Translations under genes and position numbers: made by a program
Source of the DNA: DASUPK01 sp963728875
Lineage (GTDB): Bacteria > Actinomycetota > Thermoleophilia > Solirubrobacterales > 70-9
Direction of reading: 5' to 3'
Length of the DNA stretch: 64,000 nucleotides
NCBI GenBank assembly: GCA_963728875.1
Contig: CAVSLJ010000007.1
Span: forward strand, 62,001 to 126,000
Shown: positions 14,421 through 23,028 of the stretch, piece after piece
Position numbering within the stretch: position 1 is the first letter of the stretch
How the letters are laid out: every line of letters begins with the position of its first letter
Notes under the pieces: model-generated
Databases searched by the model: none
What the model saw: only the letters and a program-made list of their open reading frames with translations
What the model was told of the DNA's origin: nothing

Positions 14421-16918
14421 CCCGCCAGATCCGCAACGCGGTCACCCTGGTCGTCGACGGCCGCGAGGTGACGGCGCCCGAGGGCACGATGCTCCACGAC
14501 GCCGCCAAGATGGGCGACGTCGAGATCCCGGTCTTCTGTTACGAGCCCAAGCTCGGAGAGCCGGTCGGCGCGTGCCGCATGTGCCTGGTCGAGATCGAGG
14601 GGATGCCGAAGCTGCAGACCTCCTGCTCCACCCCGATCCGCGACGGCATGGTCGTCTACACGCAGACCGACCGGGTCAAGGAGGCCCAGAACGCGGTCGT
14701 CGAGTTCCTGCTGGTCAACCACCCGCTCGACTGCCCAGTCTGCGACAAGGGCGGCGAGTGCCCGCTGCAGGACATCGCGATGGGCTGGGGCCCGGGCAAG
14801 AGCCGCTTCACCGATCCGAAGCGGCATTTCCAGAAGCCGCTCGAGCTCTCACCCCTGGTGGCGATCGACCGCGAGCGCTGCATCCTCTGCTACCGCTGCG
14901 TCCGCTTCAGCCAGGAGATCGCGGAGGACGAGCAGCTGCAGCTCCTCGAGCGCGGCGACAAGACCTTTGTCGGCACCTTCGACGAGCGGCCCTACATCGC
15001 GCCGTTCCACGGCAACATCACCGAGCTCTGCCCGGTCGGAGCGCTGACCTCCTACACCTACCGCTTCCGCGCACGGCCCTGGGACATCGAGGACGCGGGC
15101 TCGATCTGCACGCTCTGTCCGAGCCAGTGCAACGTCAAGTTCACGGTTCGCGACGAGCGCGTCCTGCGCGTCCTCGCCCGCGACAACGCCGAGGTCGACG
15201 ACGGCTGGCTCTGCGACAAGGGGCGCTTCGCCTTCCAGATGTTCAACTCGGAGGACCGGATCACCCGCCCGATGGTCCGTGCCGGGGACGGCAGCCTCAG
15301 CCCGATCTCCTGGGACGAGGCGGTGACCAAGGTCACCGACGCGATCCGGGGCGGGGGCGAGAGGGCTGCCGCCGTGGTTGGCGGCGGGACCTCGAACGAG
15401 GAGGGCTGGCTGGTCCAGAGGATCCTGCGCAGCGCCGGCTCCTCGAACGTCGACAGCTCGGCGAGCCCGGTCGACGCCGCCCTGCTCGGCGAGCTCTCGC
15501 GGCCCGAGCTCGGCTCCCGTGTTGCGGACCTCGACCACGCCGACGCGATCCTGGTGATCGGCGTCGACCCGCTGCACGAGATGCCGATTCTCGACCTGCG
15601 CATCCGCAAGGCGGTACGCCGAGCCGGCGCGAAGCTCGCGGTCGCCTCCGAGCGGCCCACGGCGCTCGACGGCGGCGCGGACGAGGCAGTCCGCTACGCG
15701 CCCGGCGACGCGGCCTCCTTCGTCACCGCTCTCGCCGGAGCGCTCGGGGCCGAGGGCTACGACACCGACGGACCCTTCAACAAGGAGGCCGCCGCGATCG
15801 CCGAGCTGCTCCGCGGCGCCCCGGACCAGACGATCATCTGGGGAGAGCGACTCTGGCGCAGCCCCGGAGCCGTCGAGGCGCTCCATGCCTGCGCCCGCGC
15901 GTGCGAGATGCACCAGCGGATCGGCCCGGGCCTGCTCGAGGTCCCCGAGGACTCGAACGCCCGCGGCCTGCGCGAGGTCGGCTGCCTGCCCGGCGCGAAG
16001 CCGGGCCTGGAGCCGGTCGAGTCGGGCCGCGGCAGCGCCGCCATCAAGGACGGGCTCGCCGCCAACGAGCTGGGCCCGACGCTCCTCGTCAACGCCGATC
16101 CGGTCCGCACCCATCCCGACTCCGAGGGCTGGCGTAAGGCGCTCGCAGGAGGCTTCGTCGTCTCGATCGCCTCGTTCGAGGACGAGTCAACGCGGCTGGC
16201 GAACCTGGTCATCCCGGCCGAGACCTGGGCGGAGAAGGAGGGCACCGTCACCCATCCCGACGGCCGCCTCCAGCGCCTGCGCCGAAACGTCCCACTGCCG
16301 GAGGGCATGATCCCCGGCTGGCGCTTCCTGGCAGCCGTGGCGTCGGAACTGGGCAATGACCTGACACCCGAGTCCCCGGCCGAGGTCTTCGAAGCCCTCT
16401 CGAACGAGGTCCCCTTCTACGACACGCTGACCTACGAGGAGATCGGCGGGACGGGCCTCCGCTGGGGCGACCGGGATCCGGGCACTTCGTGGACCCCAGC
16501 CGGCGGGCCGGCGGCGGGGGCGGCCGCGGGAACTCCGACTGAGCCGCGGCACGGACCTGGGACCGCTTCAGCGCCGATCGGCGACAGGTCGCCCGCGGCC
16601 GCCCCCGACGGCGGCCCGCTCGTCCTGGGCACGTACCGCGACCTCTGGGCAACCGACGTCACCAAGCGCAATCCGGCGCTTCGGTTCCTGATGCCGAAGC
16701 AGAAGCTCGAGCTTCACGCAAAAGACGCGGAAGCTCTCGAGGTCGCCAATGGCGATGAAGTGACTGTCGCGGTCAACGGTCACAGCGTCGAGGCCACCGT
16801 CGCGATCCGCGAGCGGATGAAGGAGGGCGCCGCCTTCCTGATCGAGGGAACCGACGAGGCCAACGGCAACGTACTCACGAACGGTGTCCCTCAGCGCATT
16901 CAGGTGAGCAAGCGGTGA
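14417..16918 (+). CDS. nuoG: NADH-quinone oxidoreductase subunit G, with an in-frame repeat insertion
   Basis: An 833-residue iron-sulfur subunit. The N-terminal ferredoxin part has CYEPKLGEPVGACRMCLVE, then C-x-HPLDCPVCDKGGEC and the CILCYRCVRF cluster. A further CTLCPSQC marks the N7-type cluster site. The rest is a molybdopterin-oxidoreductase-like fold used structurally. Residues about 696-734 (GTPTEPRHGPGT, IGDRSPAAAP) are encoded by a 117-bp palindromic repeat that interrupts the fold just before the C-terminal barrel (LVLGTYRDLW). ATGA overlap with nuoF and GTGA overlap with nuoH indicate coupled translation. The insertion keeps the frame. Confidence 0.95.
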   Translation: MTRQIRNAVTLVVDGREVTAPEGTMLHDAAKMGDVEIPVFCYEPKLGEPVGACRMCLVEIEGMPKLQTSCSTPIRDGMVVYTQTDRVKEAQNAVVEFLLVNHPLDCPVCDKGGECPLQDIAMGWGPGKSRFTDPKRHFQKPLELSPLVAIDRERCILCYRCVRFSQEIAEDEQLQLLERGDKTFVGTFDERPYIAPFHGNITELCPVGALTSYTYRFRARPWDIEDAGSICTLCPSQCNVKFTVRDERVLRVLARDNAEVDDGWLCDKGRFAFQMFNSEDRITRPMVRAGDGSLSPISWDEAVTKVTDAIRGGGERAAAVVGGGTSNEEGWLVQRILRSAGSSNVDSSASPVDAALLGELSRPELGSRVADLDHADAILVIGVDPLHEMPILDLRIRKAVRRAGAKLAVASERPTALDGGADEAVRYAPGDAASFVTALAGALGAEGYDTDGPFNKEAAAIAELLRGAPDQTIIWGERLWRSPGAVEALHACARACEMHQRIGPGLLEVPEDSNARGLREVGCLPGAKPGLEPVESGRGSAAIKDGLAANELGPTLLVNADPVRTHPDSEGWRKALAGGFVVSIASFEDESTRLANLVIPAETWAEKEGTVTHPDGRLQRLRRNVPLPEGMIPGWRFLAAVASELGNDLTPESPAEVFEALSNEVPFYDTLTYEEIGGTGLRWGDRDPGTSWTPAGGPAAGAAAGTPTEPRHGPGTASAPIGDRSPAAAPDGGPLVLGTYRDLWATDVTKRNPALRFLMPKQKLELHAKDAEALEVANGDEVTVAVNGHSVEATVAIRERMKEGAAFLIEGTDEANGNVLTNGVPQRIQVSKR
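16503..16619 (+). repeat. Palindromic element family 1, copy in nuoG
   Basis: The core is 61 bp (16531-16591). It starts AACTCCGACTGAGCCGCGG and ends CGGCGACAGGTCG, identical to the ends of the nuoJ and cupredoxin copies. It is flanked by 28-bp arms (16503-16530 and 16592-16619) that are complementary at 26 of 28 positions, including a perfect 15-bp inner stem. The end of the core itself folds as GGCGAC-AG-GTCGCC. The total of 117 bp is 39 codons and stays in the nuoG frame. Confidence 0.85.
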
Positions 16919-17928
16919 GCCTGCCGATTCCCCTCCCCATCGCCGAGGTCGACTACGTCGAGGCGACCTGGGTGATGGTGGTCAAGTCGCTGATCATCTT
17001 CCTCGGCGTCTTCATGATCGTCCCAGTGCTGACGGTCGTCGAGCGCAAGCTGATCGGCCGCTTTCAGAATCGCTACGGGCCGAACCGCGTCGGCCCGGCC
17101 GGCCTGGTTCAGCCGCTGGCGGACATCGTGAAGCTCGCCGGCAAGGAGATGTTCCGGCCGAACGCGGCGGTCCCGCTGCTCTTCGCGATCGCCCCGGCCA
17201 TCGTGATCTTCTCCGGCATCGTCACCCTGGCGATCCTGCCGTTCGGCAACGTCCAGGACGGAATCGGCCTCTACGGGATCGACGTCTCCATCGGCGTCCT
17301 CTACTTCTTCGCGTTCGGCTCCCTGTCGTTCTACGGCCTGCTGCTCGCCGGCTGGTCCTCGGGATCCAAGTACAGCTTCCTCGGCGCGATGCGCTCGGCG
17401 GCGCAGCTGATCTCCTACGAGGTCTCGATGGGCCTGTCGCTGCTCGGCGTCGTGATGATGACCGGCTCCCTGTCGCTCACTCACATCGTCGACGCGCAGG
17501 GAGAGATCTGGAACATCGTTCCCCAGATCGTCGGCTTCCTGATCTTCATGGTCGCCGGCTTCGCCGAGACCAACCGAGCCCCGTTCGACCTGCCGGAGGC
17601 CGACGCCGAGCTGGTCCAGGGGTACATGACCGAGTACGGCGGAATGCGCTTCGGCTCCTATCTGCTCGCCGAGTACCTGGAGATGTTCGTCGTCTCCGGC
17701 ATCGCGGTCACCTTCTTCCTCGGCGGCTGGATGGGCCCCGGCCCGGGCTGGCTCGACCCCGTCTGGATGGTCGCGAAGACCCTGACTCTCGTCTGCTTCT
17801 TCATCTGGATCCGGGCGACCCTCCCCCGCCTTCGCTACGACCAGCTCATGGCACTGGGCTGGAAGGTGATGCTGCCCCTGGCCACCCTCAACGTCCTCGC
17901 CACCGCGGTGATCGTGACGGTGAGCTAG
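16915..17928 (+). CDS. nuoH: NADH-quinone oxidoreductase subunit H
   Basis: A 337-residue membrane subunit linking the quinone site to the proton pumps; about eight helices. Conserved marks are ERKLIGRFQNRYGPNRVGP, GLVQPLADIVKL, EVSMGLSLL, FAETNRAPFDLPEAD (quinone-site loop), EYGGMRFGSYLLAEY and WIRATLPRLRYDQLM. The start GTG overlaps the nuoG stop by 4 bp; nuoI follows directly with no gap. Confidence 0.95.
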   Translation: MSLPIPLPIAEVDYVEATWVMVVKSLIIFLGVFMIVPVLTVVERKLIGRFQNRYGPNRVGPAGLVQPLADIVKLAGKEMFRPNAAVPLLFAIAPAIVIFSGIVTLAILPFGNVQDGIGLYGIDVSIGVLYFFAFGSLSFYGLLLAGWSSGSKYSFLGAMRSAAQLISYEVSMGLSLLGVVMMTGSLSLTHIVDAQGEIWNIVPQIVGFLIFMVAGFAETNRAPFDLPEADAELVQGYMTEYGGMRFGSYLLAEYLEMFVVSGIAVTFFLGGWMGPGPGWLDPVWMVAKTLTLVCFFIWIRATLPRLRYDQLMALGWKVMLPLATLNVLATAVIVTVS

Positions 17929-18507
17929 ATGCAGGCCAAGCTCAACACCGAGAAGACGGACTGGACGGCGTTCCCGTACCTGGAGAGCCATGAGGACGTG
18001 ATCTCCGTTCAGCGCGGTCCCGAGCCCGGCGGCGCCGGCGGCGCCTACCGCGCCTTCGGAGAGACGCTCCGCGGCCTGCGCACCACCTTCGGCCGCGTGC
18101 TCGAGGGCACGGTGACGATCCAGTACCCCGAGGAGAAGACGCCGGTCTACCAGCGCTTCCGCGGCCGCCACAAGCTGCACCGCTTCGAGGACACGGGGCT
18201 CGAGAAGTGCGTCGGCTGCTCTCTCTGCGCGGCCGCGTGCCCCGCCGACTGCATCCGGGTGGTCGCCCAGGAGAACGATCCCAAGCACCGCGTCTCCGCG
18301 GGAGAGCGCTACGCGGAGGTCTACGAGATCAACCTCTCCCGCTGCATCTTCTGCGGCTACTGCGAGGTGGCGTGCCCGTTCGACGCGATCACGATGGGCC
18401 ACGACTACGAGATGTCCGACTACAACCGCTCGGATCTGATCTTCACGAAGGAGATGCTGCTCGCCGAGCCGATCGACCGGACTCCGCTGCGGAGCGAGGG
18501 CGAGTGA
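17929..18507 (+). CDS. nuoI: NADH-quinone oxidoreductase subunit I
   Basis: A 192-residue ferredoxin-like subunit with two [4Fe-4S] clusters (N6a, N6b). The ligands are in CVGCSLCAAACPADC and CIFCGYCEVACPFDAI. It sits between NuoG and NuoB in the electron path. The start ATG directly follows the nuoH stop. The N-terminal 45 residues (GGAGGAYRAFGETLRGL) carry the usual amphipathic helix before the ferredoxin fold. Confidence 0.95.
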   Translation: MQAKLNTEKTDWTAFPYLESHEDVISVQRGPEPGGAGGAYRAFGETLRGLRTTFGRVLEGTVTIQYPEEKTPVYQRFRGRHKLHRFEDTGLEKCVGCSLCAAACPADCIRVVAQENDPKHRVSAGERYAEVYEINLSRCIFCGYCEVACPFDAITMGHDYEMSDYNRSDLIFTKEMLLAEPIDRTPLRSEGE

Positions 18508-19133
18508 CGCAGGTCTGCTTCTTCCTCGGCGCGATCGGCACCCTCGGCGGCGCGATCGCGGTGATCGCCCTCCGCAACCCCTTCTACAGCGTCCTCGCCC
18601 TGATCGTTCACCTGATCTCGCTCGCCGGGCTCTTTCTCCTGCTCCAGGGCGAGTTCCTGGCCGCGGCCCAGATCGTGGTCTACGCCGGGGCGGTCATGGT
18701 CCTCTACGTCTTCGTCGCCGCCTACGTCGGCAACGTCGACGAGCCGCTCTGGGAGCCGATTCCCGGCCAGCGCTTCATCGCGCCGGTGCTCGGCCTCGCC
18801 CTCTTCATCGAGCTGGCGATCGCGATCACCGGGTCGGGCCTCCAGTCAATCGACACCAAGGGCCCAACGGTGGACCTGGGCTTCGGCTCCCCCTCGGCAA
18901 TCGGCAAGCTGCTGCTGGAGCGCTTCCTGATCGCCTTCGAAGCGGCATCCCTCCTGCTGTTGATCGCAGCGGTCGGCGCGGTGGTTTTGGCGGGCCGCCA
19001 CCGAGGGGCGGGCGAGGGGGGACCGGCGGGAACTCCGACTGAGCCGCGGGACGAATCTGTGACGGCGCCAAGGCTGATCGGCGACAGGTCGCCCGCCGGG
19101 CCCCCCTCGCCCGCCCCCCCGGAGGCGATCTAG
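18504..19133 (+). CDS. nuoJ: NADH-quinone oxidoreductase subunit J, with a repeat-encoded C-terminus
   Basis: A 209-residue membrane subunit with five helices (CFFLGAIGTLGGAIAV; NPFYSVLALIVHLI; AAQIVVYAGAVMVLYVFV; FIAPVLGLALFIELAIA; LIAFEAASLLLLIAAVGAVVL). The mechanistically important QIVVYAGAVMVLYVFV region is intact. After the last helix, residues about 167-205 (AGTPTEPRDES, LIGDRSPAGPP) come from a 117-bp palindromic repeat, making a hydrophilic disordered tail. The start GTG overlaps the nuoI stop, and nuoK follows with no gap. Confidence 0.94.
   Translation: MTQVCFFLGAIGTLGGAIAVIALRNPFYSVLALIVHLISLAGLFLLLQGEFLAAAQIVVYAGAVMVLYVFVAAYVGNVDEPLWEPIPGQRFIAPVLGLALFIELAIAITGSGLQSIDTKGPTVDLGFGSPSAIGKLLLERFLIAFEAASLLLLIAAVGAVVLAGRHRGAGEGGPAGTPTEPRDESVTAPRLIGDRSPAGPPSPAPPEAI
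19003..19119 (+). repeat. Palindromic element family 1, copy in nuoJ
   Basis: The core (19031-19091) is 61 bp with the same first 20 and last 15 bases as the nuoG copy apart from single changes. The arms (19003-19030 and 19092-19119) are complementary at 26 of 28 positions but differ in sequence from the nuoG arms. The element supplies nearly the whole C-terminal tail of NuoJ and ends a few codons before the stop. Confidence 0.85.
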
Positions 19134-19433
19134 ATGGACATCACCTGGTACCTGGTCCTCAGCGCCCTGATCTTCGCTGTCGGCGTCGCCGGGGTCCTGC
19201 TCCGCAGGAGCCCGCTGGTGATCCTGCTCTGCCTCGAGCTGATGCTGAACGCCGGCAACCTTGCCCTGCTCGCCTTCTCCCGCTCGCTCGGCAACCAGGA
19301 CGGTCAGGTCTTCGCCCTGATCGTGATGGTGATCGCGGCCTGCGAGGTGGTGGTGGGGCTGGGGATCATCGTCGCCGCCTACCGGCGCCGGATCCCGCTG
19401 AACGTCGACGACCTGCGCAGCCTCAGGGGCTGA
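19134..19433 (+). CDS. nuoK: NADH-quinone oxidoreductase subunit K
   Basis: A 99-residue three-helix membrane subunit. The glutamates that line the proton path are present in LLCLELMLNAGNLALL and VIAACEVVVGLGI. The C-terminus, AYRRRIPLNVDDLRSLRG, is typical. It sits directly after nuoJ and 3 bp before nuoL. Confidence 0.95.
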   Translation: MDITWYLVLSALIFAVGVAGVLLRRSPLVILLCLELMLNAGNLALLAFSRSLGNQDGQVFALIVMVIAACEVVVGLGIIVAAYRRRIPLNVDDLRSLRG

Positions 19434-19436
19434 TCC

Positions 19437-21440
19437 GTGAGCGCTACCTCGTACGGCTGGCTGGTGCTCGCCTCCCCGCTCGCCGGGAGCATGGCGATCG
19501 CGCTGCTCTACAAGAAGCTTCCGGGAAGGAGCGCCGGCTGGATCGGGACGGCCGCGATCGGACTCGCCTTCCTCGCCTCGATCGGGATGCTCGTGAAGGT
19601 CCTCGACCTGCCGGTCGAGCACCGGCAGGTGACCGACTCGCTCTACGACTACGCGAGCGCCGCCGGGCTCAACATCCAGCTCAACATCCTGGTCGACCCG
19701 CTCTCGGTCTACATGTGCCTGATCGTCAGCGGCGTCTCGATGCTGATCCACCTCTATTCGATCAGCTACCTGACCTCGGACCGCGGCTTCAACCGCTTCT
19801 TCTCCTACCTCAACTTCTTCGTCTTCTCGATGCTGCTGCTGGTCCTGGCGGGCAACCTGATCCTGCTGATCGTCGGCTGGGCCTTCGTCGGCTTCGCCTC
19901 CTACGCGCTGATCAGCTTCTGGTACCGGCGCACCACCGCCACCAATGCCGGCATGAAGGCCTTCGTCATCAACGTGATCGGGGACATCGGCATGGTGCTG
20001 GCCGCGCTCTTCATCTTCCGGGACCTCGGCACCTTCGACCTGCTCTCCATATTCAGCAAGGCGCCCGACACCTTCCACACCAATCAGGGCGTCGTCGTCG
20101 CGATCTGCTGCCTGCTCCTCGTCGGCGCCTTCGCCAAGTCGGCGCAGGTCCCGCTCCACACCTGGCTCCCGGACGCGATGGAGGGCCCCACTCCCGTCTC
20201 GGCCCTGATCCACGCCGCGACGATGGTCACCGCCGGCGTCTACCTGATCGCCCGCTTCCATCCGCTCTTCGAGATCGGCCTGACGGCCGCCGACATCGCC
20301 GCCTTCGTCGGCCTGGCGACCCTGCTGATCGCGGCGACGATCGCGCTGGTCGTCACCGACCTGAAGCGGATCATCGCCTACTCGACCATGAGCCAGATCG
20401 GCTACATGGTCATGGGGGTCGGCATCGGCGCCTACTCAGAGGGCCTCTTCCACCTGATGACCCACGCCTTCTTCAAGGCCCTCCTCTTCATGGCGGCCGG
20501 CTCGGTGATCGGCGCGATGGCGAACCGCCAGAACATCGACCTGATGGGCGGCTTCCGCAAGTCGCTGCCCTTCACCTCGGCGATGCTGATCATCGGGGCG
20601 CTGGCGCTGGCGGCGTTCCCGCTGACCTCGGGCTGGTTCTCGAAGGACGAGATCCTCGACTTCGCCGCCTACCGGGGCGGCTTCTACGTGATCTTCACCA
20701 TCGGCGGCTACATCGGCGCGCTGCTGACGGCCTTCTATGCCTTCAGGATCGGCTTCCGGGTCGTCTTCGGGCCGCCGTCCGAGGTCGCGCGCGACCTCGA
20801 GCAGGGCGTCCATCAGCACGTCCCCCCGCAGAACCCGGCGACCGGCGAGCCCGAGGACACCGACGTCGGCTTCCCGGGCGAGAAGCACACCGTCGCGGAG
20901 GACGCCTGGCCGATGAAGATCGCGATGAGCGTCCTCGGCTTCGGGGCGCTGTTCGCGGGCTTCGTCCAGATCCCGGGCGTGGACGACGTGGTCCACAAGT
21001 TCCTGCACGGCTCCTTCCTGGACTCGCGCCTCTACGAGCAGGGGCCGAGCACCTCCGCCGCGTATCACGGCCTGCTGATCGGAGGCCTGATCTCGGTGCT
21101 CGGCATCGCGATCGCCTACTACGCGTACCTCCGCCGCCCGGGAACCACCGCGGCCCTGACCAAGCGCTTCCCCTGGCTCCACGACTTCCTCGAGAAGAAG
21201 TGGTACTTCGACGAGGCGATCGACATCCTCGTCGTCCGGCCCGCCCTGGCGGTGGGCCGCTGGGCCAACTCGACCTTCGAGCGCTACGTGGTCCAGGGGA
21301 TCGTCGTCGGCGTGACCGATCTGGTCCGGGGAGTCGGGGTCGGGGTGCGCGGCGCCCAGTCCGGCTACCTCCGCTCCTACGCCCTGCTCCTGGTCACCGG
21401 CTTCGCCGGCCTCGGCCTCTACTTCCTGCTGCAGTCATGA
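19437..21440 (+). CDS. nuoL: NADH-quinone oxidoreductase subunit L
   Basis: A 667-residue antiporter-like proton-pumping subunit with about 16 membrane helices and a long lateral helix. Conserved parts are GWAFVGFASYALISFWY, KSAQVPLHTWLPDAMEGPTPVSALIHAATMVTAGVYL (seen as LHTWLPDAMEGPTPVSAL and IHAATMVTAG), FFKALLFMAAGSV and GWFSKDEIL. The periplasmic or cytosolic loop at about 450-495 is acidic and His-rich (EQGVHQHVPPQNP). GTG start. It is followed by the only long gap inside the operon. Confidence 0.95.
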   Translation: MSATSYGWLVLASPLAGSMAIALLYKKLPGRSAGWIGTAAIGLAFLASIGMLVKVLDLPVEHRQVTDSLYDYASAAGLNIQLNILVDPLSVYMCLIVSGVSMLIHLYSISYLTSDRGFNRFFSYLNFFVFSMLLLVLAGNLILLIVGWAFVGFASYALISFWYRRTTATNAGMKAFVINVIGDIGMVLAALFIFRDLGTFDLLSIFSKAPDTFHTNQGVVVAICCLLLVGAFAKSAQVPLHTWLPDAMEGPTPVSALIHAATMVTAGVYLIARFHPLFEIGLTAADIAAFVGLATLLIAATIALVVTDLKRIIAYSTMSQIGYMVMGVGIGAYSEGLFHLMTHAFFKALLFMAAGSVIGAMANRQNIDLMGGFRKSLPFTSAMLIIGALALAAFPLTSGWFSKDEILDFAAYRGGFYVIFTIGGYIGALLTAFYAFRIGFRVVFGPPSEVARDLEQGVHQHVPPQNPATGEPEDTDVGFPGEKHTVAEDAWPMKIAMSVLGFGALFAGFVQIPGVDDVVHKFLHGSFLDSRLYEQGPSTSAAYHGLLIGGLISVLGIAIAYYAYLRRPGTTAALTKRFPWLHDFLEKKWYFDEAIDILVVRPALAVGRWANSTFERYVVQGIVVGVTDLVRGVGVGVRGAQSGYLRSYALLLVTGFAGLGLYFLLQS

Positions 21441-21460
21441 GTCGGCGCGCGTTCATCGGT

Positions 21461-21504
21461 TTTTGGTCACTTCTCCACGTTATAGCGGGGGAAACTGACC
21501 AAAA
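21461..21504. promoter_or_regulatory. Stem-loop in the nuoL-nuoM gap
   Basis: TTTTGGTCA (21461-21469) is perfectly complementary to TGACCAAAA (21496-21504), and the stem continues with bulges toward CTTCTCC / GGGGGAAA. It lies in the 76-bp gap between nuoL and nuoM, an AT-rich island in a tightly overlapping operon. It could be an attenuator, an RNA-processing site or a protein-binding site. The downstream run AAGGTGG is the nuoM ribosome site. Confidence 0.55.
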
Positions 21505-21516
21505 GGTGGCCGGCGC

Positions 21517-23028
21517 ATGATTCAGATCCTCCTCTGGGCCCCCCTCGCTGCCGGTTTGCTTGCCTGCGCGATGCCCCAGAAGCTAGTCCCGCTCCCGCCG
21601 CTCCTTACCGCGGTCACCCGCCTGGTGCTGGTGATCATCGTGGTCGCTCGTTTCAACCCGTCCCTCGGTCTCCAGCACACCGTCGACGAGAGCTGGATCC
21701 CCGGCCTCGGTGTCCGCTACCAGCTCGGGGTCGACGGGATCAGCATCTTCCTGGTCGTCCTCACCTCGGCCCTCTGGCTGGCCTCGACGACCTGGTCGGC
21801 GATCAACCCGCCGGAGCGGGCTCGGACCTGGTTTTTGATGCTCGGGCTCGCCGAGACCGCAACGCTCGGCGCCTTCCTAGCCCAGGACCTGATCCTCTTC
21901 GTCCTCTTCTTCGACCTGATGCTGATCCCGTTCTACTTCCTGTTCGGGAGCTGGGGCACCGAGCATCCCGGGCGGCCGGAGGAGGACGAGGAGCCCATCC
22001 GCCCACAGCCGGCGGTGATCAAGATGATCGTCTACACCCTGGTCGGCTCGCTGCTGATGCTGGTCGGCGCGATCGCCGCGGGAATCCTGACCGCGGACGG
22101 CGGGCCGATCAACTTCAACATCTCCTATCTCGCCGCTCATCCGCTCGGGACGGGCAGCCAGTACTGGATCTTCTGGTTCTTCGCCGCCGCCTTCCTGGTG
22201 AAGATGCCCGCCTTCCCGCTGCACGCCTGGATGCCCGACGCCTACCGTGTCGCGCCGCTGCCTGCCCTTGCGCTCTTCTCGGGCGTGCTCTCCAAGGTCG
22301 GGGCCTACGGCTTCCTGCGGGTGGTGCTGCCGGTGTTCCCCGCCGCGACCACCCACTTCCAGGAGATCGTCCTGGTCGTCGCCGTGGTCTCGATCCTCTA
22401 CGGGTCGGCGATGGCGTTCACGCAGACGAGCGCCCGATTGATCCTCGGCTACTCCTCGGTCGCGCAGCTCGGCTTCATCACGCTCGGGATCTTCAGCCTG
22501 CGACCCGACGGCGCCGACGGGGCGGTGCTCCAGATGGTCAATCACGGCCTCGTGATCGCGCCGCTGATGCTGATCGCCGTGGTGCTCGTGGCCCGGACCG
22601 AAACCGACGACATCACCAGGATGGGCGGACTGGCGATGCGGGCTCCGGTGCTCGCGGCCCTCTTCCTGGTCGCGACGATGGCCCTCCTCGCCATCCCCGG
22701 CTCCTCCAACTTCGTCGGCGAGTTCTACATCCTCAACGGGATCTTCCAGGAGAAGATCGTCTTCGCCTTCGTGGCCGCGATCGGCATCGCGCTGGCGGCC
22801 TACTACGCGCTCCGCATGTACCAGCACGCGATGCACAACCGGAAGCCGGACGGGATCGAGTCGCGCGAGGTCGGCTTGCTCGACGGCGGTGTGATCGCCG
22901 GGCTGATCGCCTGCGTCGTCGCCCTGGCGCTCTGGCCGGGCCTGATCCTGCATCGCGCCGAGCATTCGACCTCGGCATCGGTTGCCGCGACCAGCGAGAC
23001 CCCACCGGCGCAGGTGGCCCAGCGATGA
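21517..23028 (+). CDS. nuoM: NADH-quinone oxidoreductase subunit M
   Basis: A 503-residue antiporter-like proton-pumping subunit with about 14 helices. Marks are LLWAPLAAGLLACAMP, YQLGVDGISIFLVVLT, FVLFFDLMLIPFYFLFG, FLVKMPAFPLHAWMPDAY, YSSVAQLGFITLGIF and GSSNFVGEFYILNG. The loop GRPEEDEEPIRPQPAV is an acidic insertion on the soluble side. The start ATG has a GGTGG site. The stop overlaps nuoN by ATGA. Confidence 0.95.
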   Translation: MIQILLWAPLAAGLLACAMPQKLVPLPPLLTAVTRLVLVIIVVARFNPSLGLQHTVDESWIPGLGVRYQLGVDGISIFLVVLTSALWLASTTWSAINPPERARTWFLMLGLAETATLGAFLAQDLILFVLFFDLMLIPFYFLFGSWGTEHPGRPEEDEEPIRPQPAVIKMIVYTLVGSLLMLVGAIAAGILTADGGPINFNISYLAAHPLGTGSQYWIFWFFAAAFLVKMPAFPLHAWMPDAYRVAPLPALALFSGVLSKVGAYGFLRVVLPVFPAATTHFQEIVLVVAVVSILYGSAMAFTQTSARLILGYSSVAQLGFITLGIFSLRPDGADGAVLQMVNHGLVIAPLMLIAVVLVARTETDDITRMGGLAMRAPVLAALFLVATMALLAIPGSSNFVGEFYILNGIFQEKIVFAFVAAIGIALAAYYALRMYQHAMHNRKPDGIESREVGLLDGGVIAGLIACVVALALWPGLILHRAEHSTSASVAATSETPPAQVAQR

